DNA from: JANQOZ01 sp045106555
GTDB taxonomy: Bacteria; Pseudomonadota; Gammaproteobacteria; Xanthomonadales; SZUA-38
Length of the DNA stretch: 64,000 nucleotides
Reading direction: 5' to 3'
Assembly: GCA_045106555.1 (NCBI GenBank)
Contig: JBGCET010000067.1
Coordinates: 18,125 to 82,124 of the forward strand
The translations under genes were made by a program, and so were the position numbers. Numbering within the stretch: position 1 is the stretch's first letter; every line of letters starts with the position of its first letter. The notes below the pieces were generated by a model that saw nothing but the letters and a program-made list of their open reading frames with translations, was not told where the DNA came from and searched no databases. Shown here in pieces: positions 25,555 to 34,648 of the stretch.

Positions 25555-25857
25555 ATGAAACAACTGCTGATCATTGCGCTGATGGCGCTGACTTTAGGCG
25601 TGGCAAACGCGGGCGAGCCCGTTGATATTAACCGGGCCAATGCGGAAGAAATCGCCCAGTCGCTGGACGGCGTTGGCCTGAGCAAGGCCCAGGCTATCGT
25701 CAGTTATCGAACGACTCACGGAGCCTTCAAACACAGGGATGAACTGGTCAAAGTCAAAGGCATTGGGCTGGCCACCGTGGAACGTAACCGCGAATTTATC
25801 CAGGTTGGGGTCAGCGCCGCCGGCAAAAAGTTGGTGGCCAACAAAAAATCCGGCTGA
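25555..25857 (+). CDS. ComEA-like helix-hairpin-helix DNA-binding protein
   Basis: A 100-residue protein with a Sec signal peptide (about 1-19, ANA-GEP) and paired helix-hairpin-helix motifs (VDINRANAEEIAQSLDGVGLSKAQAIVSYR, ELVKVKGIGLATVERN). This is the periplasmic ComEA form that captures DNA during natural transformation in gammaproteobacteria. AGGAG precedes the ATG at proper distance. It is monocistronic with a strong terminator; no other competence gene is nearby. Confidence 0.92.
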   Translation: MKQLLIIALMALTLGVANAGEPVDINRANAEEIAQSLDGVGLSKAQAIVSYRTTHGAFKHRDELVKVKGIGLATVERNREFIQVGVSAAGKKLVANKKSG

Positions 25858-26001
25858 GCGCCCGCCAAAGCGCCTCCGGCAAGGCTTTATGGTGATCCAC
25901 CAGGGACGGTGGCTTCATCCAACCTGCTCGATGTTCATCTGCCTGAGAAACTTGGCGAGGCGTTACTCAGCCTGATATCCGGGCGCTAGCCTGGACCCCA
26001 C

Positions 26002-26030
26002 CCGAGCGCCATGGATGGCGCTCGGTTTTT
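26002..26030 (+). terminator. Rho-independent terminator of the ComEA-like gene
   Basis: CCGAGCGCCAT and ATGGCGCTCGG are perfectly complementary (11 bp; the real loop is probably 6-8 nt around ATGGAT) and are followed by TTTTT on the plus strand. Confidence 0.93.
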
Positions 26031-26053
26031 ATTGCCCATGCTACTGCCGTTGC

Positions 26054-26794
26054 TCAAGCATTCTCCAGCCAGGCAGATAACAACGCTCGCAGATTGACCT
26101 GTGCCCGTTCAATATGGGCCATGATTTCTTCAAGCTCGATGTGCTGGGTACCTGCGTAGCCAGCCGCCCAGTTTGCGGTCAAGGTCACACAAACAAACGG
26201 CAACCCAAGTTCTGCGGCCAGACCGGCTTCAGGCATACCCGTCATACCAACCACATGACAGCCATCTTGGGTCAAACGTCGCACTTCGGCGGCCGTCTCC
26301 AGACGAGGCCCTTGAACCGCTCCATACACACACTGTTGGCTTCGCGCCAGCCGGCCGGCGCTATCGGCGTCAATCAGCTGTTGGCGTACGCTCGGGCTAT
26401 AGGGTGCGGTCATGTCGGCATACAGCGTCTCCAGGGGTATTTCGCCGGCAAAGGTATGGGCCCTGCCCCAGGTGTAATCGATCAGTTGGTCAGGCAATCC
26501 CAACGATCCCGGCGGCAGGTCATCACTCATCGAACCCACGGAATTGATGGCCACAACCGCGGTGGGTTTCAGCTGGGAACAGGCGTGGATATTGGCCCGG
26601 TAGTTCACCTGGTGGGGCAAAAACTCATGGTTCTCTCCATGCCGAGCCAGAAAGGCCATTGGTGAACCTCGCCAGCGGCCCGTTACGATGGGAGACGACG
26701 GCGGCCCAAAGGGCGTTTCCCATTTTTGCGAGTGTGAATCAGTCAGACCGGGCCACTGATAGACTCCCGTACCGCCAATCACCACAACGGTCAT
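26054..26794 (-). CDS. S-methyl-5'-thioinosine phosphorylase
   Basis: A 246-residue MTAP/PNP-family protein with IGGTGVY phosphate loop, ARHGENHEFLPHQVNYRAN, QGPRLETAAEV and GMTGMPEAGLAAE. In adenine-specific MTA phosphorylases the purine pocket has an Asp-containing TDYD; here the corresponding segment is TLTANWAAG, lacking both Asp residues. That fits the 6-oxopurine-specific enzyme (MTIP) known from Pseudomonas aeruginosa PA3004, which also lies next to nagZ. It follows hpt with an ATGA overlap, so hypoxanthine released here could be salvaged by the neighbouring enzyme. Confidence 0.87.
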   Translation of the reverse strand: MTVVVIGGTGVYQWPGLTDSHSQKWETPFGPPSSPIVTGRWRGSPMAFLARHGENHEFLPHQVNYRANIHACSQLKPTAVVAINSVGSMSDDLPPGSLGLPDQLIDYTWGRAHTFAGEIPLETLYADMTAPYSPSVRQQLIDADSAGRLARSQQCVYGAVQGPRLETAAEVRRLTQDGCHVVGMTGMPEAGLAAELGLPFVCVTLTANWAAGYAGTQHIELEEIMAHIERAQVNLRALLSAWLENA

Positions 26795-27336
26795 GCGGGC
26801 AAACCGTAAATACCGCTGAGATGGCGCAGGCGGCCACGAAAATCCATCCCGCAGCCAAATACGTAGACGTCGGGCACGGTCAAACCCACGACGTCAGCCT
26901 CAATACCTCGCTGGCGCCGGCCGTGAATTTTCTCCACCAGCACCGCACTCAAAACCTCGCTGGCGCCCGCTTGGCGACAATACTCCAACACGCTGCTGAG
27001 GGTATGACCCTCGTCAAGAATGTCGTCAACCACCAGCACCGAAAACTCCTTAAGCGTGTGGCGAGGTTTGGCCAACCAGGTCACCGTATCGACGCCGCTT
27101 TCGCCCTCGTAGCGGGTGGCGTGCAGGTAGTCCATGCGCAAATCCATATGCAGCCGCGAAGCCAGCTCTGCGCCTGGCAACATGGCCCCATTCATGATCG
27201 TGAGCATCACCAGCGGATGGTTTTTGGGAAACCGTTGGTTAAGCTGGCTGGCCATCGAGTCGTAAGCTTGGCTCACCACGTCCTGGGAGTGAATGAGGGT
27301 GCTGCCTGGCGGCAGAAGATGGTTCAAATCAGGCAC
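26791..27336 (-). CDS. hpt: Hypoxanthine-guanine phosphoribosyltransferase
   Basis: A 181-residue type I phosphoribosyltransferase with the PRPP-binding signature VLVVDDILDEGHTL (about 93-106) and the PPi loop MNGAMLPGAEL. It converts hypoxanthine (and probably guanine) plus PRPP into nucleotides. The start is GTG at 27336, overlapping the end of nagZ by 13 bp. Linkage to methylthioinosine phosphorylase suggests salvage of its hypoxanthine product. Confidence 0.9.
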   Translation of the reverse strand: MPDLNHLLPPGSTLIHSQDVVSQAYDSMASQLNQRFPKNHPLVMLTIMNGAMLPGAELASRLHMDLRMDYLHATRYEGESGVDTVTWLAKPRHTLKEFSVLVVDDILDEGHTLSSVLEYCRQAGASEVLSAVLVEKIHGRRQRGIEADVVGLTVPDVYVFGCGMDFRGRLRHLSGIYGLPA

Positions 27337-28328
27337 TGAATCTGGTTCCTTAGATTGCGGTGATATGGACTGTTTTTCAGTAAATCCCAGCTCGTGAACC
27401 GGGGTCGCGCGTGAAGTCGCTCGATCGCCAAAGCGTTTATTTCAGCGTGAGGAAGGTCAACGGCCATCACCTGGGCTACGTCCGTCGGCCCACAGACTAA
27501 AAGGAGATCACAGCCAGCATTGAGGGACGCGGCGACTCTCTGGGGAAAATCCCCCGCACTGTGGGCAGCTCGCATGCCCAGGTCGTCGCTGATCACCACT
27601 CCTTCAAAGTGGAGTTGCTCGCGCAGTATCTCGTTGATCCAGCGACTCGAATAACCCGCCGGCTGGGAACACACTTTCGGGTAGCAAACGTGGGCCAGCA
27701 TTAACGCTTCGACCCCGTCGTCAATAGCATGCACAAAGGGCGCGAGATCCTTGGACATCAGTTGATCCAGGCTGCGGTCGTCAATGGCATCATCCACGTG
27801 GGTATCGGGGATGACGGTACCGTGGCCGGGAAAATGTTTACCACAGGCTGCCATGCCTGCGCTGGCCATGCCCTGCCTGTAGGCGCTGGCCAATTGTGCA
27901 ACCGCTGACGGCTTGGCGTGTAGCCCGCGATCACCAATCACAGCGCTACCGCCATCGATATCCAGGACCGGAGCCAGACTGATATCAATCCCTAGAGAAA
28001 TCACCTCACTGGCCATCAATTCGCCGTGGGCGTTAGCCAGTGCCAACGCATCCTGCGGGTTTTGGTCAAACACCTCACCCAGGCGACCCAGCGCCGGCAA
28101 CGAGGTCAGCGGCAAGCCGCACCGCTGCACTCGGCCACCTTCTTGGTCTACCATGATCAGTGCATTGGGGCAGCACTCGCGGACCCCGTTGGTTAGCTCG
28201 CGCATCTGCTCGGGATTCTGCCAATTTCTGGCAAATACAATTACGCCCCCCACCGCTGGATGGGCCAGCCAGGCCTGCTCTTCTTGCTGTAACTCCGGAC
28301 CTGCCAGGCCAATAATTAGATAAGCCAC
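27324..28328 (-). CDS. nagZ: Beta-N-acetylhexosaminidase NagZ
   Basis: A 334-residue GH3 enzyme, length matching E. coli NagZ. It shows VDQEGGRVQR, KHFPGHGTVIPDTH (mobile loop His general acid) and GVVISDDLGMRAA (Asp nucleophile). There is no signal peptide, so it acts in the cytoplasm on GlcNAc-anhydroMurNAc peptides during cell-wall recycling. The start is taken as GTG at 28328 (AYLIIGLAGPELQQEE aligns with NagZ N-termini); the ATG at 28370 would overlap the rlmD end and add 14 unrelated residues. Confidence 0.93.
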   Translation of the reverse strand: MAYLIIGLAGPELQQEEQAWLAHPAVGGVIVFARNWQNPEQMRELTNGVRECCPNALIMVDQEGGRVQRCGLPLTSLPALGRLGEVFDQNPQDALALANAHGELMASEVISLGIDISLAPVLDIDGGSAVIGDRGLHAKPSAVAQLASAYRQGMASAGMAACGKHFPGHGTVIPDTHVDDAIDDRSLDQLMSKDLAPFVHAIDDGVEALMLAHVCYPKVCSQPAGYSSRWINEILREQLHFEGVVISDDLGMRAAHSAGDFPQRVAASLNAGCDLLLVCGPTDVAQVMAVDLPHAEINALAIERLHARPRFTSWDLLKNSPYHRNLRNQIQCLI

Positions 28329-28338
28329 TGGAAAACCG

Positions 28339-29682
28339 TCACTGGCGCTCGAACACCGCAATGGACTCAACGTGGGCAGTATGAGGAAACATATCCATGA
28401 TACCGGCTTGGGTTAACTCATAGCCCGCAGCAACCAGAGCGCCCGCATCCCGGGCCAGGCTGCCTGGATGACAGGAAACATAAACCAATCTGGGTACCGC
28501 CAGCGTACTTAGCAGGGGTATCAGCTCCGCTGCGCCGCTGCGCGGGGGGTCTAACAATATTCGATCAAACGGATGCTGATTCCAGGCAGCCTCAGTTTGT
28601 TCTTCACGCAGGTCGGCGAGGTGAAACGCCGCGTTAGAAATACCGTTGGATTGAGCGTTTTGGGTCGCCAGATCGACCAGAGATTGCTCGCCTTCCACGC
28701 CAACCGCCTGTTCGCAGGACATTGCGATGGGGAGGGTGAAATTACCTAAACCACAAAACAGATCCAGTACGCGGTGATGGGGCTGAAGATCCAGTGCGGC
28801 AAGGGTTTGGCTGACCATGAGTTGATTCATGGTCGCATTGACCTGCACAAAATTCAGCGGACTGAATGAAAATTCCAGCGCCTCGCCGCGTGGGTTATTT
28901 TGTGTGAGCTTGAACGTCAGCGGTGTCTGGGTGGCGTCTTCAACCAGTGGCGTGACGGTGTCAGGCCCTCCGGACTGCAGCCATATACTGGCCTGCAATT
29001 TTTCACCAAGGCTTTCCAGAAGGCTGTGGTCCTCAGAGGTTAACGGTTCCAAATGGCGAATCACCAGAACCAATGCATCATCGCCGGCGGCAACCTCAAT
29101 CTGCGGGATCTCGTCGGGTATGGATAACTTGCCAATGAACTCGCTAAGGGTCGTCAGGTGCTTCCCGACTGCGGGAATCAAGGTGTGACATTCCAGCATG
29201 TCGCAAACATACCGGCCGGCTCGTTCACGAAAGCCCACCAGCACTCTGCCCTTGCCCGGCACATTACGAACACTCAGTCGCGCCTTACGCCGATACCCCC
29301 AGGGATCTGCCGACAACGGTGGGAGCCAAGACTGAGGACTGACAGATCCAATGCGCTGTAGATTCTCTTCGAGCACATGCTGCTTGGCGTTGCGCTGGGC
29401 CTGCGCGTTCAGGTGTTGCAGAGCACAGCCGCCGCAGGCATCAAAATGAGGACATTGGGGCTGCACCCGATCTGGCGAGCGGCGCAACACTTCTACTACG
29501 GCCCCCGTATCAAAGGCCTTACGTCGCCCGGTAAGGCGAAACATCACCTCCTCGCCCGGCAATGCGCCGTGGACAAACACCGCCTTGCCGTCGACATGGG
29601 CAACGCCCTTTCCATCGTGACTCAGATCCGTAATTTCTGCCCGAACCGGTTCTACCGGCAGGCGCTTCCTGCGTCGGCCCAT
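28339..29682 (-). CDS. rlmD: 23S rRNA m5U1939 methyltransferase RlmD
   Basis: A 447-residue TrmA-family enzyme. The N-terminal TRAM domain is about 10-65, the 4Fe-4S cysteines lie in CPHFDACGGC and CDMLEC, the SAM site is VLDLFCGLGNFTLP near 305, and the catalytic region is RILLDPPRSGA with the nucleophile in YVSCHPGSLARD near 405. It lies upstream of nagZ (10-bp gap) and 3 bp after the DUF1318 gene. Confidence 0.95.
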   Translation of the reverse strand: MGRRRKRLPVEPVRAEITDLSHDGKGVAHVDGKAVFVHGALPGEEVMFRLTGRRKAFDTGAVVEVLRRSPDRVQPQCPHFDACGGCALQHLNAQAQRNAKQHVLEENLQRIGSVSPQSWLPPLSADPWGYRRKARLSVRNVPGKGRVLVGFRERAGRYVCDMLECHTLIPAVGKHLTTLSEFIGKLSIPDEIPQIEVAAGDDALVLVIRHLEPLTSEDHSLLESLGEKLQASIWLQSGGPDTVTPLVEDATQTPLTFKLTQNNPRGEALEFSFSPLNFVQVNATMNQLMVSQTLAALDLQPHHRVLDLFCGLGNFTLPIAMSCEQAVGVEGEQSLVDLATQNAQSNGISNAAFHLADLREEQTEAAWNQHPFDRILLDPPRSGAAELIPLLSTLAVPRLVYVSCHPGSLARDAGALVAAGYELTQAGIMDMFPHTAHVESIAVFERQ

Positions 29683-29685
29683 AAC

Positions 29686-30297
29686 CTACTTCTGTTGCCA
29701 GTTGCCGGTCGAATCCTGATAAAACCAGCCAGGTCGAGCATTACGAACCCACTGCTGGGCAAAGGTCTGGCGGATCTGGTTTTCCCAGCCCGGCTGACCA
29801 TTGGCCACAGCGATTTCACGATAAACGGCATCGCGATCGCGATTTTCTGCCGACACTGCCGCCTTCAGTCCGCTTCGATCACGCAATCCAACACTGGAAA
29901 GATCTCTGATGGCAACCTGAGCATCGTTGGTCAAGCCAATAGCTCCACTGGCAAAATGCTCCGACAATTCGGCACTGAATCTTGCCGTCATTCTGGCCTG
30001 AATCGCCCGAACCTCCGGAGTATTAATATCGATGTTGACCTGGGCATGGGCTACCGGAAGCACAAAATTAACCAGGTTGGTGGCAAGGTAAGCCAATACC
30101 CCATGTCGCCTGGCTGGTACAAAACCTGTGCTGTCTGGCTGCGTTTCAGGCCCGATCACATCTTCAATAAATCGATCGGCGGCTTCCTGGGCAGCGGCTT
30201 CGGGAAAATACACGTTGATCGTGACACAGGCAGCCAGCAGCATCGCGGCCAAACCCAAAATTGAATAACTTGCTGTTTTCACTATTTTTTCCTGCAT
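29686..30297 (-). CDS. DUF1318 (YdbL-like) lipoprotein
   Basis: A 203-residue protein with a lipoprotein signal peptide (LAAMLLAAC, Cys24) followed by VTINVYFPEAAAQEAADRFIEDV, the motif of DUF1318/YdbL proteins, and a C-terminal YdbL-like region (about 100-203, ending with NARPGWFYQDSTGNWQQK). In E. coli ydbH-ynbE-ydbL, YnbE is a separate small lipoprotein. Here no ynbE fits in the 61-bp gap to the YdbH-like gene, and the lipidated TINVYFP start could do its job. Probably periplasmic, outer-membrane anchored, working with the next protein upstream. Confidence 0.85.
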   Translation of the reverse strand: MQEKIVKTASYSILGLAAMLLAACVTINVYFPEAAAQEAADRFIEDVIGPETQPDSTGFVPARRHGVLAYLATNLVNFVLPVAHAQVNIDINTPEVRAIQARMTARFSAELSEHFASGAIGLTNDAQVAIRDLSSVGLRDRSGLKAAVSAENRDRDAVYREIAVANGQPGWENQIRQTFAQQWVRNARPGWFYQDSTGNWQQK

Positions 30298-30358
30298 ATG
30301 GTTGCGGGTGTTTCCAGCTTAACCCAGTGCGCTGACTGCTGGCTGAACAAAAGCCTCG

Positions 30359-32419
30359 CTATTCTACGCTGACCGGGCCGCTTTCGGTGGCTGCCTGTAA
30401 CCGGCGAACCAGTTGAGGCCAGTCTACCCGGCGAGAGAAGCCCTTGATATCAATTCGCGGCAATCCAGAACCACGCACCAAATAATAGCCGTTGCCGGCG
30501 TCCCCAACACCGCCCATCGTGCAGGTGTTATTTCGCAGCACACAGGACAAACCCAGTTCTTTGTAACCAAAGTCATCGAATATTTTCAGTACCGAAGAGC
30601 CTAAGGCCGCCACCCCGCCGCCAATGCTGGACAGATTGTCGACTGCTCTCTGGCTGATCCGTTGTCGGCGACCCGACTCGCGGCGCGTGTGCAGGTCAAG
30701 ATCAAACGCTACAGGCCGCCAGTCCAGCAGACGTAAACCTTTCACTTGGCCCATCAGTACGCCCTCGATTTTCCCAAACGAAAACGCGCCGGTCATTTGC
30801 TCCAGATCGATGTTCGCTATTTCCACATCCGCCGCCAGCGTTGGCAACACACCAAAAATTCGCTCCAGCTTTAATTGGTTCATAGTCACCTGGCCGCCAA
30901 ACACATCAATGACCACTCCCCCACCCACTTCCACAACCTGCCCGCGCAATCTGACTTGCGGGATTGAACCGCCCAGTGTTCCCTGAAGCTCAGGCCACCC
31001 TAACGCTCGAGTGATTTGATCCAGCGCCATCGGCTTGAGCTCGCCACGAAAATCCACCGCCTTTTGGCCGTCTGGGGAGCTATCCACCACCAGTTCGTCA
31101 ATTTGGAGCCCGCCGTCCAATACCGGTAAAAATACCGGTTCAAGCAACTGCAGTTGACCACCCCCTGCGAAAAACCGACTGGAAGTAGACCCAACAACCA
31201 GCGTGTAGTACTCAACCGACTCCCATTGGACGGTTGAATCGGCGGAATCCCCAGCGGCGGAGTAGTCCACCACACCGTCCAATGTTCGTATGGCGTATCG
31301 ACCGTCATCGGTGGACAGCGTGACTCGATCCAGGACCGTGGAGAAGTGCTCCAACTCACCATCGGTTATTTGGAGGTGAGCTTGCATTGCGCCCTCGGCG
31401 GAAACCGAACTGAAGCCCTGGCCGTCAGCGATAGCGCTGAGGTACCTCGGCCAGGCTTTCCCCAGCGCCAGCTGTTTAAGGTCTATCCGGACATGATTGA
31501 GCTGTCCGCCCGGCGCAACGACAACGTCACCAGAAGCCTCAATGCTGTCGGCATCCGTCAGTTGCCAAGTTTCAATAGCAATTGTGCCATCGGCGGCCCG
31601 AAATCCGTCTAAGTCCAGCTGCAGATCCGGAGTTTCACTGAAACTCACATATGCTGGATCAACCAACAGTTCACCAGCGTGAATCGCCGCCGATGCGGAG
31701 AAAACCCGGCGGCCAGAGCGCTCAAGGGCGATAGCAGCAGACCCACTGAGTTCCAGGTCGGCCCCTGCCAGGGTGCCGTCGGTAGAATCGAAAGACAGAC
31801 CCGTGACGGCAAATTCTGCGTTTACTGCCGGACCGGCGTTCATTTTCCGGTCTGGGTCCTCCGGCCAATTGACCTGCATCTGCGCCGTCACTGTTGCATC
31901 CAGGCCCAGCAGGTTCTCGGGCACAAATCCGGGTAAATACTTGACGAGTCCGGACACGGAAATCTCGTCTGCGACAATCTGAATCTGACCTTCAGCATCC
32001 AGAAACGTCGTTACCTTACCAACCCCAGGAAACGTCAACGACATGTCGCCGATAACCCCCTGAGAAGACCCTTCGCCCTGCCATTGCCCAACGATCAGAT
32101 CGGCGCCCATTTTTGCCTGAACCGCCCCTTCTGGGCACTGCCATACCCCATTGTTAAGCTGCCATCCGTTGCAGGTCAGGACAATTTCTGACAACGCAAA
32201 GGGAAATTGCTCTATATCGACACGGGCAATTTTCAGCAACGATGGGGTACTTAATGACAGACTCCAGGACACATCCTGTGCGGCCCATCCATCACCGCTG
32301 AGATCACCGATCTGTCCACCCAATTGGACAGGACGGGCCTGAGCAGGACTGGCTGAGGCCAAAACCAACAGCGCAGCCAGAAGCAAACGCGACAAGACGT
32401 ATTGCCGGGAATCAAGCAC
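30359..32419 (-). CDS. YdbH-like AsmA-family lipid-transport protein
   Basis: A 686-residue protein with an N-terminal hydrophobic segment (about 9-28, then AQA) and a long beta-rich region of the YdbH/TamB/AsmA kind. The C-terminal half has GGQVTMNQLKLERIFGV, FGKIEGVLMGQVKGLRLLDWRP and a final RVDWPQLVRRL. E. coli YdbH forms a periplasmic bridge for phospholipid transport to the outer membrane, but is about 880 residues; this one is shorter. Gene order with the DUF1318 lipoprotein supports the assignment. Confidence 0.82.
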   Translation of the reverse strand: MLDSRQYVLSRLLLAALLVLASASPAQARPVQLGGQIGDLSGDGWAAQDVSWSLSLSTPSLLKIARVDIEQFPFALSEIVLTCNGWQLNNGVWQCPEGAVQAKMGADLIVGQWQGEGSSQGVIGDMSLTFPGVGKVTTFLDAEGQIQIVADEISVSGLVKYLPGFVPENLLGLDATVTAQMQVNWPEDPDRKMNAGPAVNAEFAVTGLSFDSTDGTLAGADLELSGSAAIALERSGRRVFSASAAIHAGELLVDPAYVSFSETPDLQLDLDGFRAADGTIAIETWQLTDADSIEASGDVVVAPGGQLNHVRIDLKQLALGKAWPRYLSAIADGQGFSSVSAEGAMQAHLQITDGELEHFSTVLDRVTLSTDDGRYAIRTLDGVVDYSAAGDSADSTVQWESVEYYTLVVGSTSSRFFAGGGQLQLLEPVFLPVLDGGLQIDELVVDSSPDGQKAVDFRGELKPMALDQITRALGWPELQGTLGGSIPQVRLRGQVVEVGGGVVIDVFGGQVTMNQLKLERIFGVLPTLAADVEIANIDLEQMTGAFSFGKIEGVLMGQVKGLRLLDWRPVAFDLDLHTRRESGRRQRISQRAVDNLSSIGGGVAALGSSVLKIFDDFGYKELGLSCVLRNNTCTMGGVGDAGNGYYLVRGSGLPRIDIKGFSRRVDWPQLVRRLQAATESGPVSVE

Positions 32420-32466
32420 GACTATACTGACGTTTGTTGACGCAATTGACGCGGGACACTAGGCAT

Positions 32467-33174
32467 ATGCGAATACTGATCGCAGACGACAACGAGATCA
32501 ATCGTGAATTTCTTAAAGCGGCGCTGAGCGACCCTGCATCCACTATTTGTGAGGCGGTCAACGGACGCGACGCCTTGAACCAGTTTCGGTCACAGCCCTT
32601 CGACCTGATTTTGATGGATATTCGTATGCCGGAAATGGATGGCATCGAAGCCACCGTGGCCATCCGCCAGACAGAATCTTCTGCCGCCCCCAAGGCACGC
32701 ATTATCGGCCTGACGGCGGACCTTCAACTGACCACAACCACTGACCTTCGCCAGCAGGGGTTTGACGACTGCCTGGCCAAACCCATCAGTCGCGAAGCGG
32801 TCCGCCAACTGTTGGCCAACGACCCCCAGCCGCAGAAAATCGCCGAACAGCCAGAATTCCCGGTACTAGACCGGGCTGCCGCATTGGCAGCAGCCGGCGG
32901 CAACGAAGAGCTGTTGGATCGCCTCATGAGCATGTTAAAGAAAGAGCTGATCAGCTTTTTACCCCAGATTGGGAACGCCATTGAGCATGGCGACTTCGCC
33001 ACCGCCAAGGAACCGGTGCATAAGCTCCGAGGATCCGCCGGCTATACCGGGTGTATGGAATTAAAACAAGCGGCAGCGAAACTTGAACTGGCGTTAACCC
33101 GCGCTATCGACATCGAAATCAACAACGCTTTCAAGGACTTGCGCCAGGCCGCTGATAACCTCAGTCGACTGTAA
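32467..33174 (+). CDS. Receiver-HPt signalling protein
   Basis: About 235 residues starting MRILIADDNEINREF. The receiver domain (1-118) has ADDNEIN, the phosphoacceptor in LILMDIRMPEMDG and the Lys in CLAKPIS. A C-terminal HPt domain (about 145-235) has KEPVHKLRGSAGYTG with the phosphorylatable His. This is the C-terminal half of BarA/GacS-type hybrid kinases as a free-standing protein; no kinase is adjacent, so it probably relays phosphate from a kinase encoded elsewhere. An in-frame ATG at 32434 lies 11 codons upstream. Confidence 0.88.
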   Translation: MRILIADDNEINREFLKAALSDPASTICEAVNGRDALNQFRSQPFDLILMDIRMPEMDGIEATVAIRQTESSAAPKARIIGLTADLQLTTTTDLRQQGFDDCLAKPISREAVRQLLANDPQPQKIAEQPEFPVLDRAAALAAAGGNEELLDRLMSMLKKELISFLPQIGNAIEHGDFATAKEPVHKLRGSAGYTGCMELKQAAAKLELALTRAIDIEINNAFKDLRQAADNLSRL

Positions 33175-33179
33175 CCGCC

Positions 33180-33932
33180 TTATCCGGTGGCGCCCTGCCC
33201 CAGCCCCCCCCTGGCCTGCATCATCAAACGCTTCATCTCCGTCACCGCCTCCGGCAAACCGGAAAATACCGCTCTGGCGATGATCGCGTGGCCAATATTC
33301 AACTCATCAATTTCTAAGATCGCCGCCACCGGCCCGACGTTGTGATAGTGCAGTCCGTGGCCGGCGTTCACCACCAGGCCCAATGAATGACCCAATTTGG
33401 CGGCATCTTTAACCCGCGCCAGCTCCTGCTCCTGGTCAGCGCCAGTGGCCTCAGCGTAGGTACCGGTATGCAGTTCAACCACCGGAGCTCCGGCCTGCAC
33501 GGCGGCTCGCAACTGATCCTCTTCGGGGTCGATGAACAGAGAAGCGCGAATTCCTGCTGAGGCAAGCTGACTGCAGGCAGCCGTCACTGCGTCAATGGAC
33601 CCGGCCGCGTCGAGACCGCCTTCGGTGGTTACCTCTTCTCGCCGCTCCGGAACAAGACAAACGTCTGAGGGCGCAGCCGCACAGGCAATGTTCAACATTT
33701 CCACAGTGACCGCGCACTCAAGGTTGAGGCGAGTGCTGATGGTTTCCGTCAGTACCTTCAAATCCCGGTCCTGAATGTGCCGACGGTCTTCGCGCAGGTG
33801 AATGGTAATGAGATCCGCGCCAGCGGTTTCCGCCAGGGCCGCAGCGTATACGGGGTCGGGATAGGTCGTTCCCCTGGCCTGCCTGATGGTCGCTACATGA
33901 TCGACATTGACCCCTAAGCTGATGGGTTTCAT
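33180..33932 (-). CDS. pdxJ: Pyridoxine 5'-phosphate synthase
   Basis: A 250-residue PdxJ with the N-terminal LGVNVDHVATIRQARGTTYPDP, ITIHLREDRRHIQDRD and GHGLHYHNVG motifs. It condenses 1-deoxyxylulose 5-phosphate with 3-amino-2-oxopropyl phosphate to make pyridoxine 5'-phosphate. The ATG overlaps the recO stop (ATGA); it is the last gene of the lepA-to-pdxJ operon and ends 5 bp from the convergent receiver-HPt gene. Confidence 0.96.
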   Translation of the reverse strand: MKPISLGVNVDHVATIRQARGTTYPDPVYAAALAETAGADLITIHLREDRRHIQDRDLKVLTETISTRLNLECAVTVEMLNIACAAAPSDVCLVPERREEVTTEGGLDAAGSIDAVTAACSQLASAGIRASLFIDPEEDQLRAAVQAGAPVVELHTGTYAEATGADQEQELARVKDAAKLGHSLGLVVNAGHGLHYHNVGPVAAILEIDELNIGHAIIARAVFSGLPEAVTEMKRLMMQARGGLGQGATG

Positions 33933-34648
33933 TGAGTAGTCTCCGTAAAGGTCATTTGTTGGAACAACTGACGCGATTTTAGTGGCTTTGACCCAAGATA
34001 ATGGTCCAACACATATCTCAACAGCACGCGCGCCTCCCGTTGAGCGTCAGCGCCGCCACTTTCTCCCTTTGCAAGACCGAGCATTGTCGCCCCCCTCACT
34101 CGGGGACTGCCGCCCACCACGTCTCCACTCACAGGCCCTTCTTCGACCACGTAGGAGTAATATTGCTGCGGATCTAACGGCTGCCCGGTATCAACGTCCG
34201 CGGACAACGCCAGCGCGTATCCCTGGCTGGCAAGCAATGCCATTTCAAATTGACGCAGCGCCGGTGCCGCGGGACCGCAGGCCAGCGCAATAAGGGTTTT
34301 CAAATATTGTTGAAACAGGCTCGGGTTAGGGTCTTCTCGTCCGGTCAGGCGTAACACCAGTTCGTTGACGTACAGCGCGACCAGAGCTGAGCGAGACCCC
34401 ACAGTCAAGACCGGACCGCCTTCAGCCTCTACCACCCCAAGGGTTGCCAACTGGCCGCGACCACCTAAACCCACCTGCAACGGCACATAGGGTTGCAACA
34501 ATCCGGAACGATGGCGACGGGACTTTCGTGCGCCTCTTGCCACCGCACAGACCCGACCTCGATCTCGAGTGAGTAGGTCTACCAGCAGTGATGCTTCCTG
34601 GTAGTTTCTGCGGTGCAGTACAAACGCCGGAGTCAGGGCCGCATTCAA
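33929..34648 (-). CDS. recO: DNA repair protein RecO
   Basis: A 239-residue RecO with an N-terminal OB-fold (AFVLHRRNYQEASLLVDLLTRDRGRVCAVARGARK) and a helical C-terminal part. There is no C-x2-C zinc motif, as usual in gammaproteobacterial forms. It loads RecA with RecR at gapped DNA. The start appears to be TTG at 34648, overlapping the era stop (TTGA). Confidence 0.92.
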   Translation of the reverse strand: MNAALTPAFVLHRRNYQEASLLVDLLTRDRGRVCAVARGARKSRRHRSGLLQPYVPLQVGLGGRGQLATLGVVEAEGGPVLTVGSRSALVALYVNELVLRLTGREDPNPSLFQQYLKTLIALACGPAAPALRQFEMALLASQGYALALSADVDTGQPLDPQQYYSYVVEEGPVSGDVVGGSPRVRGATMLGLAKGESGGADAQREARVLLRYVLDHYLGSKPLKSRQLFQQMTFTETTQ

